Assembly: GCA_017858135.1 (NCBI GenBank)
Contig: JAFMBY010000016.1
Span: forward strand, 1-37,094
Length of the DNA stretch: 37,094 nt
Direction: 5' to 3'
From: Porticoccaceae bacterium
GTDB lineage: Bacteria > Pseudomonadota > Gammaproteobacteria > Pseudomonadales > Porticoccaceae
Shown here: positions 19,722 to 28,634 of the stretch, piece by piece
How the letters are laid out: every line of letters begins with the position of its first letter
How positions within the stretch are numbered: the first letter of the stretch is position 1
Notes under the pieces: generated by a model
What the model was told of the DNA's origin: nothing
The model's input: only the letters and a program-made list of their open reading frames with translations
The model's database searches: none
Translations under genes and position numbers: made by a program

Positions 19722-21973
19722 CGATCCAGCAAATTGTCGTCAATTATTTTTGGCGTTATGAAAATGAGTATTTCACGTTTCTCAACATTTCGCAGGTCAT
19801 TTCGAAACAGTTTCCCTAAAAAGGGTATATCGCCAAGCACAGGCACCTTGTCAGTACCATTGACTTCTTCTGTCTGAAAGATACCCCCTAATACCAGCGT
19901 CTGGCCATTGCCAACCAACGCCTGAGTCTCAATTTGAGTGATATCAATCGATGGCTCACCAGTGGGCGTAAATGCACCTACGGAGTCTTGTGAAACGAGC
20001 AAATCCATAATAATTCTATTGTCCGGTGTAATTTGAGGAGTAACCTCTAACTGCAACACCGCTTCTTTGAATTCTATGCTAGTTGCGCCGCTCGAGGTAG
20101 CCTTTTGATAAGCTATTTCAGTACCCGACTTTATCACCGCCTGCTGCTTATCTCCGGTGAGCACCTTTGGCTGCGAGACTATTTCGCCAAATCCATCTGA
20201 CTCGAGTGCACTCAACTCAAGATCAATCAGGAAGTTATCGGTTAGATAACCCAAACTAAATGAGCCTGTTGGATTGGCAACACCCAGATCCACTGCCAGA
20301 CTATCACCCAGTCCGAAGTCATAGTTTCTGGTGTAGGTCGTTACATCGTCAGGTGTCCCGGGCAGTCCATCGATACCATCATCTGTTTCTATTTCGTCGG
20401 CGGAATAGGTAAAACTCTCCTTTACTCCCGCGCCGGGCGTGAATCCGGATCTGCGACCAGAGAAACCCAATGTTCGATCACCAAATGCACGGCTCTCGGT
20501 ATCACCAGCCAGCTTATCGATACCAGCCAAGCCCCAGGTTACCCCGAGTTCTTTTTTAAAGTCAGTATTAGCAATCACAATGCGCGCTTCAATTAACACC
20601 TGCTTAATGGGCACATCGATTTCATTGATCAGACGTTTAAAGGCGTTAATCTTGTCTTCAGTGTCGGTCAGTATAATAGTGTTGGTGCGCTCATCGACAA
20701 TGGCGTTGCCACGTTCCGACAATATGCTGGTGGTGGCATTGCCGTCGCGAGCTCCGCCACTAGACTGGCCCTCATCGGTGCGGCTGGCGGTAAAGAGTTC
20801 AAAAATTTCCGCAGCATCGGCATACTTGATCCTAACAAAAGCGGTCTCCAGAGGCGCCAATTCCTGGAGCTGCTTATTCGCCTCAACTTGCAGGCGCTCC
20901 TGCTCGGCAATTTCAGCCGCTGGCGCAACCATCAGCACGTTCCCCTCCTGTCGTTTATCCAAACCTTTGGCCTTGAGGATAATTTCCAGCGCTTGGTCCC
21001 ACGGCACATTATCGAGCCGCAGCGTTATACTCCCAGTCACCGTGTCACTTGCCACCAAATTGAGAGAGGTAAACTCGGCGATAATCTGCAGTACAGAGCG
21101 CACCTCAATATTTTGAAAGTTTAGGTTTAAGCGATCTCCACTGAAGGCAAACTTTTTCGTTTGCTCTTCAACTTCAGTGTCAGTTAAGGGCTTGATATTG
21201 ACGATATACTGACCGTCGGCCTGATAGGCCAGATAGTCGTACTGTCCTAATGCGTCAATCGTAATACTTGCTGTAGAACCGTCCTGCTTGCTATCAATGG
21301 TCTGCACCGGCGTCGCGAAATCGATGACATCGAGGCGCCTATCGAGACGCTCTGGCAGTTCAGTTTGGTAAAAAGACAGTCGAATTGCATGAATGCTACG
21401 ATCAATATCCACGTTTACTGACGGCTGGCTGAGATCAATAATAATCGTACCCGAGCCATCGGCACCACGACGAAAGTCGATATCCGTAATCCCTAAACGC
21501 GCCTCCGATGTTTCCTCCGCAACCGAGCGATCGGACTTATGCTGTTTTGGTAAAATCCCACTATTCACTGAATCAGCCTGTGACTGACCGACATCGCTCT
21601 GACCTACTCGCACACTGACGATCTTGCTGTTAGAGTCGATTTCAAAGGGGACAGAATCTGTCAGATTTACAATCAGACGAGTGCGGCTGCCATCGGAGAC
21701 AACAACCGCATCACTGGCATTGTCAAAACCCAAGGCATATTTCTTTTGTGCCAAGTTGCTCTCCACGTTTGGAAAGTCGACAATTAATCGTGCTGGATTA
21801 CTTATTTCATAAGCATTCGCTTGCGGCGGTTCATCAGAGAACTGTAACCTGATCTCAAACTCTTCTCCTTGCAGAGACATAAATTCAATATCTGTGATCT
21901 GATTTGCTGCCCAAGAAAAGCAAGGTAATAAGGCTAATACAAAATACATGTTGCGCTTGATTCGACTCATCAT
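19718..21973 (-). CDS. pilQ: Type IV pilus secretin PilQ
   Basis: PilQ forms the outer-membrane pore through which the pilus emerges. The 751-residue precursor has a signal peptide (cleavage near SWA-AN, residue 22), two AMIN domains that bind peptidoglycan (about 25-105 and 160-260), the N0/STN domain (about 285-350, starting FAFSGDRLNLNFQNIEVRSV), an N1 domain (about 370-465) and the secretin barrel (about 470-745) with VSQPKVLTGDKQQAVIKSG, QLEVTPQITPD and the end VPVLGDIPFLGKLFR. Between GVTWG and the conserved LELSALESDG segment there is a long acidic stretch (about 505-570) not usual in the family; see findings. It starts at ATG 21973, overlapping the pilP stop by four bases; the next codon is also ATG. 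Confidence 0.96.
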   Translation of the reverse strand: MMSRIKRNMYFVLALLPCFSWAANQITDIEFMSLQGEEFEIRLQFSDEPPQANAYEISNPARLIVDFPNVESNLAQKKYALGFDNASDAVVVSDGSRTRLIVNLTDSVPFEIDSNSKIVSVRVGQSDVGQSQADSVNSGILPKQHKSDRSVAEETSEARLGITDIDFRRGADGSGTIIIDLSQPSVNVDIDRSIHAIRLSFYQTELPERLDRRLDVIDFATPVQTIDSKQDGSTASITIDALGQYDYLAYQADGQYIVNIKPLTDTEVEEQTKKFAFSGDRLNLNFQNIEVRSVLQIIAEFTSLNLVASDTVTGSITLRLDNVPWDQALEIILKAKGLDKRQEGNVLMVAPAAEIAEQERLQVEANKQLQELAPLETAFVRIKYADAAEIFELFTASRTDEGQSSGGARDGNATTSILSERGNAIVDERTNTIILTDTEDKINAFKRLINEIDVPIKQVLIEARIVIANTDFKKELGVTWGLAGIDKLAGDTESRAFGDRTLGFSGRRSGFTPGAGVKESFTYSADEIETDDGIDGLPGTPDDVTTYTRNYDFGLGDSLAVDLGVANPTGSFSLGYLTDNFLIDLELSALESDGFGEIVSQPKVLTGDKQQAVIKSGTEIAYQKATSSGATSIEFKEAVLQLEVTPQITPDNRIIMDLLVSQDSVGAFTPTGEPSIDITQIETQALVGNGQTLVLGGIFQTEEVNGTDKVPVLGDIPFLGKLFRNDLRNVEKREILIFITPKIIDDNLLDR

Positions 21974-22521
21974 TTTTCCTTTTCCTTGCGAGTGACTGAC
22001 TCTTCCATAGCCATTGTGCGCGGCCGGTTAATCCATCCGCCCTTACCATCAGGAACGGTTTCCATAATTTCAATATCATGGGTGTCAATATGCGTAATTA
22101 TGCCGAAGTTTCTACCCAGATAATTGCCAGCTTGGACGCGGTGAACGCGACCCTCACCATCGTCTACAAGTGCCCATATCCTGCTGTCTTTAGCCAGGGT
22201 TCCTACCATTGATAATGACGCATAGCTAAACAATTCCAGAGGCTCTTTGCCTCTTGATTGGTTTGGTGCTGGCACTGCACTGCCGGACACTTTTTCATCA
22301 CCGATAACAATTACTGGTGGTTCAAACGGACTGCGTAGCGCCAGGGATGTATAGTGAAATAGCTCTGCCGAGGGATAGGTGGGGAGCGGTTCTATAATAC
22401 CCCGCGGCTTATTGCGAGCATCGCTCATCTGGATATCCAGATCGCTGTGCTGGCGGTCGCTGGCACAGCCTCCGATAAATGACATACAAAAAATGGTGAT
22501 TATTGTAAGGCGGTCACTCAT
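21970..22521 (-). CDS. pilP: Type IV pilus inner-membrane lipoprotein PilP
   Basis: PilP ties the PilNO inner-membrane dimer to the PilQ secretin. The 183-residue protein has a lipoprotein signal with lipobox FIGGC (lipidated Cys19), then a disordered linker, and a C-terminal beta domain containing LRSPFEPP, YASLSMVGTL and RVHRVQAGNYLGRNFGIITHI, which are typical of PilP. It overlaps pilO and pilQ by four bases each (ATGA junctions). Residue at +2 after Cys is Ala-Ser rather than Asp, which is compatible with Lol export to the outer membrane, although PilP is usually described at the inner membrane. Confidence 0.94.
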   Translation of the reverse strand: MSDRLTIITIFCMSFIGGCASDRQHSDLDIQMSDARNKPRGIIEPLPTYPSAELFHYTSLALRSPFEPPVIVIGDEKVSGSAVPAPNQSRGKEPLELFSYASLSMVGTLAKDSRIWALVDDGEGRVHRVQAGNYLGRNFGIITHIDTHDIEIMETVPDGKGGWINRPRTMAMEESVTRKEKEK

Positions 22522-23129
22522 TGTTCCGCCTCCGCTTTATAACGATAGGTTTTTGCCTCTATCACCATGGCCAGTCGATCACTGTCAGATTGATCAATGG
22601 AGTAATCATGAAGAGTAACAATTCTCGGTAGCGACGCGACCCCACTGACGAAGGATGCAAAATCATGGTAGTCGCCACTCACATCGATTCTGATTGGGAG
22701 CTCAACGTAAAACTCCGAAATCTTCTCAGGCTGCAGAGAAATCGACGTCATAACCAAGCCACTGCCATAGCCAACTTCGGTGATATCCTCGAGCAATCCA
22801 GGTACTTCTGTGTCCTTGGGAAGCTGCTTTAGTAATGCGCCGAATGTGTCGTCCAGCGCAATCATTTGCTGCCGATAGGCATCCAGATTTGCCGCCAAGA
22901 ATGCTTTGCTTTGATACTGCTGCATCAACTCCGCCTCTTGCACTGCGGCATGTCTTGTTAACTGACTGATCTCTTTGACCTTTAAAAAATAGCCCAGCCC
23001 AAGAATCACTAAAAACGTCAATACTATCAAAATGGTTTTTAGGGCTGCAGGCCAGACTCCGATCTGATGGATATCCAGATCGGCGAAGTCGATATCTTTT
23101 AGTTCGCTCAAACTCTCTTTAAATGTCAT
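22518..23129 (-). CDS. pilO: Type IV pilus assembly protein PilO
   Basis: PilO is a bitopic inner-membrane protein that pairs with PilN in the alignment subcomplex. The 203-residue product has a short cytosolic N-terminus (LSELKDIDFADLDIHQIGVWP), one membrane segment (about 31-50), a periplasmic coiled coil (about 52-100) and a ferredoxin-like domain. The segments QLPKDTEVPGLLEDIT and LPIRIDVSGDYHDFASFVSG are typical of the family. It begins 52 bases after the pilN stop, the only real gap inside the pilMNOPQ operon, and overlaps pilP by four bases. Confidence 0.95.
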   Translation of the reverse strand: MTFKESLSELKDIDFADLDIHQIGVWPAALKTILIVLTFLVILGLGYFLKVKEISQLTRHAAVQEAELMQQYQSKAFLAANLDAYRQQMIALDDTFGALLKQLPKDTEVPGLLEDITEVGYGSGLVMTSISLQPEKISEFYVELPIRIDVSGDYHDFASFVSGVASLPRIVTLHDYSIDQSDSDRLAMVIEAKTYRYKAEAEQ

Positions 23130-23181
23130 AACATCCCTGCTATTGATTCTCTTATTACGCCGGAAACTGAAAAGCTAAGTT

Positions 23182-23754
23182 TTAGTCGCCAGTGCCCTCA
23201 TGCTTATCGGCAACAGGACTCTCTATTTCGACCTGTAAATCAAACACACTTCCCTGCTCCCCAAGTCGCCCATCGTGCTTTACCTTAGTTAAATTCGAAT
23301 TCTCATATTTATACGAGTTATCTAAATTTCTCATTAGGTTAGAAATTCGGCTGTTGGACTCTGAAAACCCAGATATTGTGATGCTTGCGCCCTTGCGCTC
23401 CAGAGAGTCCAGATAGACGCCATCGGGCACAGCGCGGACCAGTTCGTCAAACATTTTGACAATTTCTGATCGATTACCCTGAAGGTCTTGAATAACTTTC
23501 ATTCTCGACAACATCTCCTTTTTTTTACGCTTTAGCTCGCTGATTTCGGATACCTTTTTATCCATCTCGGCAATATTTGATTTCAGGTAGCTATTGCGAG
23601 AGTTCTGGTTATCCAACTGATTCTGAGCGATCAATATCCACAGAAACACTAATACAGCGCCAATAACGGCTGAGGCTAATAACTTGCCGAGAAAAGCCTT
23701 GCGCTGTAACTCGCGAGCCTCTTCTCGCCACGGCAGCAGGTTAATATGGGTCAT
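23182..23754 (-). CDS. pilN: Type IV pilus assembly protein PilN
   Basis: PilN links cytosolic PilM to PilO. The 190-residue product opens with the conserved PilM-binding peptide INLLPWREE (residues 4-12), followed by one membrane segment (about 24-44), a charged coiled coil (about 46-90) and a periplasmic ferredoxin-like domain with VPDGVYLDSLERKG and the fold segment ITISGFSESNSRISNLM. Its ATG follows directly on the pilM TAG with no bases between. The last 10-15 residues are acidic and look disordered. Confidence 0.95.
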   Translation of the reverse strand: MTHINLLPWREEARELQRKAFLGKLLASAVIGAVLVFLWILIAQNQLDNQNSRNSYLKSNIAEMDKKVSEISELKRKKKEMLSRMKVIQDLQGNRSEIVKMFDELVRAVPDGVYLDSLERKGASITISGFSESNSRISNLMRNLDNSYKYENSNLTKVKHDGRLGEQGSVFDLQVEIESPVADKHEGTGD

Positions 23755-24822
23755 CTATTCGAAACTCCTCATTGCAAGCCCTACAGCAAGCAACATGGCC
23801 GGAGCGTCGTTGGCAAGCGCGGAGGCATTGATCGACTTGTGAAGCTCCATATTGGCAAAGGGATTAGCTACGGCGGTGGGCAAACCAATGACATGCTCCA
23901 CCTCATCGACAAGTCCCTCAATAACCGAGACGCCTCCAGCTAAAAAGAGTTGGTCGACATAATTAAAGTGGCTTGAGGAATAAAAGAACTGCAGGGAACG
24001 GGCAATGTGCTGAATAAGTGATTCTTTAAACGGCGCTAACACTTCAGTTGCATAATCTTCAGGCAAGCCCCCTTTGCGCTTGGCCTCGCCAGCCTCTTCC
24101 CACGACAGTCCGTAGCGCCGTTGAATCTCTTCGGTAAGTTGCTTGCCGCCAAACAACTGCTCGCGGTCATAGATGATCTTGCCATCAACGAGTACGGTAA
24201 AGGTAAAAACAGTCGCTCCAATATCCGCTATGGCGACCACCTGATCACCTATTTGATCGAGCTGATCCTCCATCAATTTATACGCGCGCTCTACCGCAAA
24301 ACTCTCTACATCGATGACCTTCGGATGCAGACCAGCCATTTCCAGTGCCTGCCGGCGATGTTCTACATTTTCCTGACGGCAGGCCGCGAGTAGCACCCTG
24401 ACCAGATCTGGATTATTTTCTACTTCACCTATTACATCGAAATCAAACGCCACCTCTTCCATCGGGTAAGGTATGTATTGATCGGCCTCCACTTCTATTT
24501 GTGTTTCCATCTGCAGATCAGAGAGGCCTGCGGGTAACTCAATCTCTTTGGTGATGACCGAGGATGCCGATACTGCTGCTGCGGTATCTTTTAATTGACT
24601 CCCAGAGCGCTTAACCACCGAGGCAATAGTCTTCGACAACGCATCGAGATCAGCTATGTTTTTTTCCACAACGGTATTGGGGGGTAAAGGAAGCACTCGA
24701 TATGCCTCGACTTTATAAGCATCTCCAGTCTTGCTCAATTCAATAAGCTTTACCGCAGATGAAGAAATATCCAGTCCTATCATCGGCTTTGAGGGATTGG
24801 AGAAAAAATCGAAAAATTCCAT
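23755..24822 (-). CDS. pilM: Type IV pilus actin-like ATPase PilM
   Basis: PilM is a cytosolic actin-fold protein that binds the N-terminal peptide of PilN and helps connect the alignment complex with the motor. The 355-residue protein has the first phosphate-binding region MIGLDISSSAVKLIELS, the second (VAIDIGAT-like, here VAIADIGATVFTFTVL), the segment FGGKQLTEEIQRRYGLS and the adenosine-region LAGGVSVIEGL. It is the first gene of pilMNOPQ-aroKB and diverges from mrcA across 173 bases. A weak AAGGA sits rather far (13 bases) from the ATG. Confidence 0.95.
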   Translation of the reverse strand: MEFFDFFSNPSKPMIGLDISSSAVKLIELSKTGDAYKVEAYRVLPLPPNTVVEKNIADLDALSKTIASVVKRSGSQLKDTAAAVSASSVITKEIELPAGLSDLQMETQIEVEADQYIPYPMEEVAFDFDVIGEVENNPDLVRVLLAACRQENVEHRRQALEMAGLHPKVIDVESFAVERAYKLMEDQLDQIGDQVVAIADIGATVFTFTVLVDGKIIYDREQLFGGKQLTEEIQRRYGLSWEEAGEAKRKGGLPEDYATEVLAPFKESLIQHIARSLQFFYSSSHFNYVDQLFLAGGVSVIEGLVDEVEHVIGLPTAVANPFANMELHKSINASALANDAPAMLLAVGLAMRSFE

Positions 24823-24912
24823 TTTTTAATCTAAGTCCTTTATTGTGGCTACTCTCAGCAACAGTTTTTAGTCGCAGCTCACGTTAACAACGGATGCTAA
24901 CCTTGCAAATGA

Positions 24913-24941
24913 TGCACTTCACATTCCCTACACACTATAAT
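24913..24941 (+). promoter_or_regulatory. Candidate promoter of mrcA
   Basis: A perfect TATAAT occurs at 24936-24941, 54 bases before the mrcA ATG. The hexamer 17 bases upstream, TGCACT (24913-24918), matches the -35 consensus at only three positions. Transcription from here would begin near 24948, which also argues against the GTG at 24960 as the translation start. Confidence 0.45.
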
Positions 24942-24995
24942 AGACGCTGAAATTTTTCGGTGCCTGAAAATGGTATCTCTGCTGATGCGACAAAT

Positions 24996-27512
24996 ATGCG
25001 AAAACTGATTAAGCCATTGGCTCTGCTCGCTCTCCTTGGCACAGGCGGCTTCCTAGTGGTGGCCTCCTGTTTGTACCTCTACCTTAGCCCAAAACTCCCA
25101 TCAGTCGAGGAACTAAAGGAGATCGAGTTACAAATTCCACTGCGAATCTATTCACAAGATTTAAAAGTTATCGCTGAGTTCGGTGAAAAGAAGCGTTCAC
25201 CGGTATTATTTAACGAAATCCCCCAACCGATGATCGATGCCTTCCTTGCCGCCGAGGATGATAGTTTTTTTGAGCACCGAGGCATCGTTATATCCGGCCT
25301 GCTGCGAGCCGCCGTGGAACTGGTTACTACCGGTCAGATACGCAGCGGGGGCAGCACTATTACTATGCAGGTTGCACGTAATTTCTTTCTCAACAATCGC
25401 CAGGAATTCACGCGGAAATTTAATGAGATACTGCTCGCCTTCAAAATTGAAGAGGGTTTGACTAAGCAGGAGATACTCTCTCTCTATACCAATAAAATAT
25501 ATATGGGTAATCGTGCCTATGGGGTCGGGGCCGCGGCTCATGTCTACTATGGCAAGCGACTCCAAGATTTGACACTGGCGGAGACCGCGATGATAGCCGG
25601 CCTGCCGAAAGCACCGTCAACCTACAACCCCATCGCCAATCCACAGCGTGCACTGCAGCGGCGCAACTGGATACTCGGCCGTATGCTGCTATTAAAAAAC
25701 ATCACCACTGAGCAGTATCAGGCGGCCCTATCAGAGGAAGACCACGCCACATACCACGGCTCTATATCCGAACTCGATGCCGCCTATATTGCGGAAATGG
25801 TACGCCAGGACGTGATCGAAAAATTTGGCCTCAAAGCCTATACGGAAGGCTATTCGGCAATCACCACTATTGATTCAACCATGCAGAAAAAAGGGGTCGA
25901 AGCCCTTCAAGTCGGGATCCTTGCCTATGATCAACGCCACGGCTATCGCGGTGCTGAAAAAACCGCCATTGCCGAAGAAGAATGGCGCGATATCCTCAAT
26001 AAAACCTCTACTTTTGGAAAACTTGAGCCGGTCATTGTCAGTGATGTGACCGTTGATCGTCTCACTCTGTTGAACCGCAATGGAGAACTTGAGGATCTCA
26101 ACTGGATCGATGGACTCAAAGATCTGCGCTTATATAAAACGGTAAACGCACGCGGCGCTCCAATTGCGGACGCCTCCGAAGCTTTTAAGCGAGGGGATCT
26201 GATACGTGTGATACGCAGAGCGGACAACAGTCCAACACTGGCGCAACTGCCAGAGGTTCAGGCGGCACTGGTGGCGCTCGACCCAAGGGACGGTGCAATC
26301 AGAACGCTAGTCGGTGGCTTTGATTTTCGCCACAGTCGATTCAACCGAGTCACGCAGGCGCTGCGCCAGCCAGGTTCGAGTTTCAAACCATTCATTTATG
26401 CGACTGCGCTCAGCAGCGGCTTTACACCAGCGTCGCTTATCAATGATGCACCAGTCGTCTTTAATGATAAAAATCTAGAAGACCTGTGGCGGCCAGAAAA
26501 TGATGGCGGCAAATTCTACGGCCCAACACGATTGCGAGAGGCTCTCTATCGTTCTCGCAATATGGTGTCGATTAGACTACTGAGGCGTATGGGTATCGAT
26601 CGCACCTTAGAGAGCCTACAGACTTTCGGGTTTGAAACCGGCGACATGCCGCTCGATCTGTCGCTGGCGCTAGGTAGTCATGCGTTGACTCCGCTGAAGA
26701 TTGCCAGCGCCTATAATATTATCGCCAATGGGGGCTATCGCGTGTCTCCCTACCTGCTTGCCACCGTGGTAGACCGCGACGGTAATGTCATCTATCAAGC
26801 GGCGCCAGAGACGGTTTGCGACAGTTGTGGAACAGCTGATGGATCAGATAACAACCGCCTGTTAGAGGGCTCTGCAAGCGCTTACTCGGCAGCTGTCAAT
26901 GAAGTAGATCTACAACTCGAAGAATTACTTAATAGTCTTGCCAGTGAGTCGCTGGCTGAGGAAACGCGCCAGAGTTTAGAGGTTATCAAACGCGCGTTGG
27001 AGCAACAGCCTGATGCGGCTAAGCCGCGCGCTGAACGCGTTATCAATGAACAAATTGCCTACCTTATCGATTCAATGTTAAAAGATGTTATTTTGCGCGG
27101 TACGGGCGTCAAAGCCAAAGTGCTAAAGCGCAAAGACCTGGCGGGCAAGACTGGCACCACTAATGGGCCTCGTGATGCATGGTTCTCTGGCTACTCACCT
27201 CATCTCACAGTGACAACCTGGGTCGGATTCGACAACAATTCTTTGATCGGACGCAATGAATATGGTGGCTCAGCGGCTCTGCCCATCTGGATCGATTTTG
27301 TTCGTGACGCTCTCAATGGCAAGCCCAATATTGAACGGCCACAACCAGATGGAATCGTTATGGTAAAGGTAGATGCCAAAACCGGAAAACGCGTAGCACC
27401 CAATCAAAGTGGTATTTTTGAGTTCTTTAGAACTGAAAACGTGCCCGAGTTAATAGGCGGTGAAACGCTGCCTGCTGGGGCTGAAAATACATTGCCTGAT
27501 GATCTTTTCTAG
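24996..27512 (+). CDS. mrcA: Penicillin-binding protein 1A (bifunctional transglycosylase/transpeptidase)
   Basis: PBP1a polymerises and crosslinks peptidoglycan at the inner membrane. From ATG 24996 the protein has 838 residues and begins MRKLIKPLALLALL, a signal anchor (about 5-30) followed by YLSPKLPSVEELK as in Pseudomonas PonA; the open frame back to GTG 24960 would add 12 polar residues. The GT51 domain has EDDSFFEHRG (catalytic Glu87), GGSTITMQVARN and the LYTNKIYMGNRAYGVG helix. The transpeptidase has SSFK (nucleophile Ser461), SRN (Ser520) and KTGTT (Lys718). An OB-like domain lies between them, and a charged helical insert of about 60 residues precedes the KTG box, as in other PBP1a. 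It is divergent from pilM, the classic pairing. Confidence 0.96.
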   Translation: MRKLIKPLALLALLGTGGFLVVASCLYLYLSPKLPSVEELKEIELQIPLRIYSQDLKVIAEFGEKKRSPVLFNEIPQPMIDAFLAAEDDSFFEHRGIVISGLLRAAVELVTTGQIRSGGSTITMQVARNFFLNNRQEFTRKFNEILLAFKIEEGLTKQEILSLYTNKIYMGNRAYGVGAAAHVYYGKRLQDLTLAETAMIAGLPKAPSTYNPIANPQRALQRRNWILGRMLLLKNITTEQYQAALSEEDHATYHGSISELDAAYIAEMVRQDVIEKFGLKAYTEGYSAITTIDSTMQKKGVEALQVGILAYDQRHGYRGAEKTAIAEEEWRDILNKTSTFGKLEPVIVSDVTVDRLTLLNRNGELEDLNWIDGLKDLRLYKTVNARGAPIADASEAFKRGDLIRVIRRADNSPTLAQLPEVQAALVALDPRDGAIRTLVGGFDFRHSRFNRVTQALRQPGSSFKPFIYATALSSGFTPASLINDAPVVFNDKNLEDLWRPENDGGKFYGPTRLREALYRSRNMVSIRLLRRMGIDRTLESLQTFGFETGDMPLDLSLALGSHALTPLKIASAYNIIANGGYRVSPYLLATVVDRDGNVIYQAAPETVCDSCGTADGSDNNRLLEGSASAYSAAVNEVDLQLEELLNSLASESLAEETRQSLEVIKRALEQQPDAAKPRAERVINEQIAYLIDSMLKDVILRGTGVKAKVLKRKDLAGKTGTTNGPRDAWFSGYSPHLTVTTWVGFDNNSLIGRNEYGGSAALPIWIDFVRDALNGKPNIERPQPDGIVMVKVDAKTGKRVAPNQSGIFEFFRTENVPELIGGETLPAGAENTLPDDLF

Positions 27513-27548
27513 ACTACTTGGATTTATCAGCATACTGGATATTCACTA

Positions 27549-28211
27549 ATGACAGTCAATTGGCACGCGATAGATACCGTCCTGCTGGATATGGATGGCA
27601 CTCTGCTCGATCTGCACTTCGATAATTTTTTCTGGATGCAGCATCTGCCAAAGCGCTATGCAGAACAGCACAACCTGTCACTTGAACAGGTCTCGACAAA
27701 ACTTGAAAAGCGCATGCGCGACTATCAGGGAACACTTAACTGGTATTGCACTGATTTCTGGTCCGAGGAATTCAACCTCGATATTGTTGCGCTTAAGCAG
27801 GAAATCGATCACCTTATTGGCGAGCGCCCATTTGCTCGCTCATTTCTCGAAGCGCTGGCAACTCATAATAAACAACGGGTGCTGGTAACCAACGCCCATC
27901 GTGACAGCGTCGAACTAAAGTTTGCTATAACAGGCATTGATGCCCATCTAGACTCAGTTATCTCATCGCACGACTATGGCCAACCGAAAGAGGATCAGCG
28001 GTTTTGGCAGCAACTGCAGGACAATATAGGCTTCGATCCCGAGCGCACACTCTTTATCGATGACTCTGACAATATTCTGCACTCCGCAGAACAATTTGGT
28101 ATCGCGCATTTACTCGGCATCGAACAGCCTGACAGTCAGCGTGCACCACGCCAATCGGCATCCTTCCCAATGATCAGTTCATTTGCTCAACTGCTCAGCA
28201 TAGGCACGTAG
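27549..28211 (+). CDS. yrfG: HAD-family GMP/IMP nucleotidase, YrfG-like
   Basis: The 220-residue protein is a haloacid-dehalogenase-type phosphatase. Motif I is LLDMDGTLLDLHFDNFFW (nucleophile Asp and acid/base Asp two residues later), motif II is LVTNAHRDSVELK, the motif III Lys lies in GQPKEDQRFW, and motif IV is TLFIDDSDNIL. The wording after motif I and the position between mrcA and hslR match E. coli YrfG, which dephosphorylates GMP and IMP. It begins 36 bases after mrcA and is followed by hslR after 9 bases, so one transcript is likely. Substrate is inferred from the family. Confidence 0.88.
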   Translation: MTVNWHAIDTVLLDMDGTLLDLHFDNFFWMQHLPKRYAEQHNLSLEQVSTKLEKRMRDYQGTLNWYCTDFWSEEFNLDIVALKQEIDHLIGERPFARSFLEALATHNKQRVLVTNAHRDSVELKFAITGIDAHLDSVISSHDYGQPKEDQRFWQQLQDNIGFDPERTLFIDDSDNILHSAEQFGIAHLLGIEQPDSQRAPRQSASFPMISSFAQLLSIGT

Positions 28212-28220
28212 GTTTAAGCC

Positions 28221-28595
28221 ATGGATAAAGTGCGTATCGATAAATGGCTGTGGGCTGCACGCTTTTTCAAAACGCGCTCTTTGGCCAAGGCGGCGATTGA
28301 AGGTGGCAAAGTGCATATTGATGGCAATAAATCGAAAGCCAGCAGGCAGCTAGAATTGGGTACTATTTTATCTATCCGTCAGGGCTTCGATGTTAAAGTC
28401 GTCGAAGTCATCGGTTTGTCGGAACAGCGCCGCGGCGCACCAGAGGCTCTATTACTCTACAATGAAACAGCTGAAAGCGTGACCCTAAGAGAGCAAAATG
28501 CCGCGCAACGCAAAGCCGTCAACAGCTCGCCAGCCAGCGACGGCAAGCCAAATAAAAAACAGCGCCGTCAAATTCATCGCTTTTTAAGTAATTAA
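28221..28595 (+). CDS. hslR: Ribosome-associated heat shock protein Hsp15
   Basis: Hsp15 binds free 50S subunits that still carry a nascent chain-tRNA and helps recycle them. The 124-residue protein starts with an S4 RNA-binding domain (VRIDKWLWAARFFKTRSLAK, then GGKVHIDGNKSKASRQL) and ends in a basic, probably disordered tail (KPNKKQRRQIHRFLSN) that is typical of the family. It follows the yrfG-like gene by 9 bases and precedes hslO, the order seen in E. coli. Confidence 0.95.
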   Translation: MDKVRIDKWLWAARFFKTRSLAKAAIEGGKVHIDGNKSKASRQLELGTILSIRQGFDVKVVEVIGLSEQRRGAPEALLLYNETAESVTLREQNAAQRKAVNSSPASDGKPNKKQRRQIHRFLSN

Positions 28596-28634
28596 GATAG
28601 GCGCAGGGTGAAATTTCAGTACAATACCCGCCCT

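Noticed and set aside
20439-21116. Long 225-codon open frame on the plus strand opposite pilQ
   Set aside because: It is fully antisense to the well-supported PilQ AMIN-N0-secretin coding region and its Ser/Leu/Arg-rich product shows no recognisable motif. It is a by-product of codon use on the other strand.
24903-24908. TTGCAA as a -35 box for mrcA
   Set aside because: It is 27 bases from the TATAAT, far outside the usual 16-18 base spacing.
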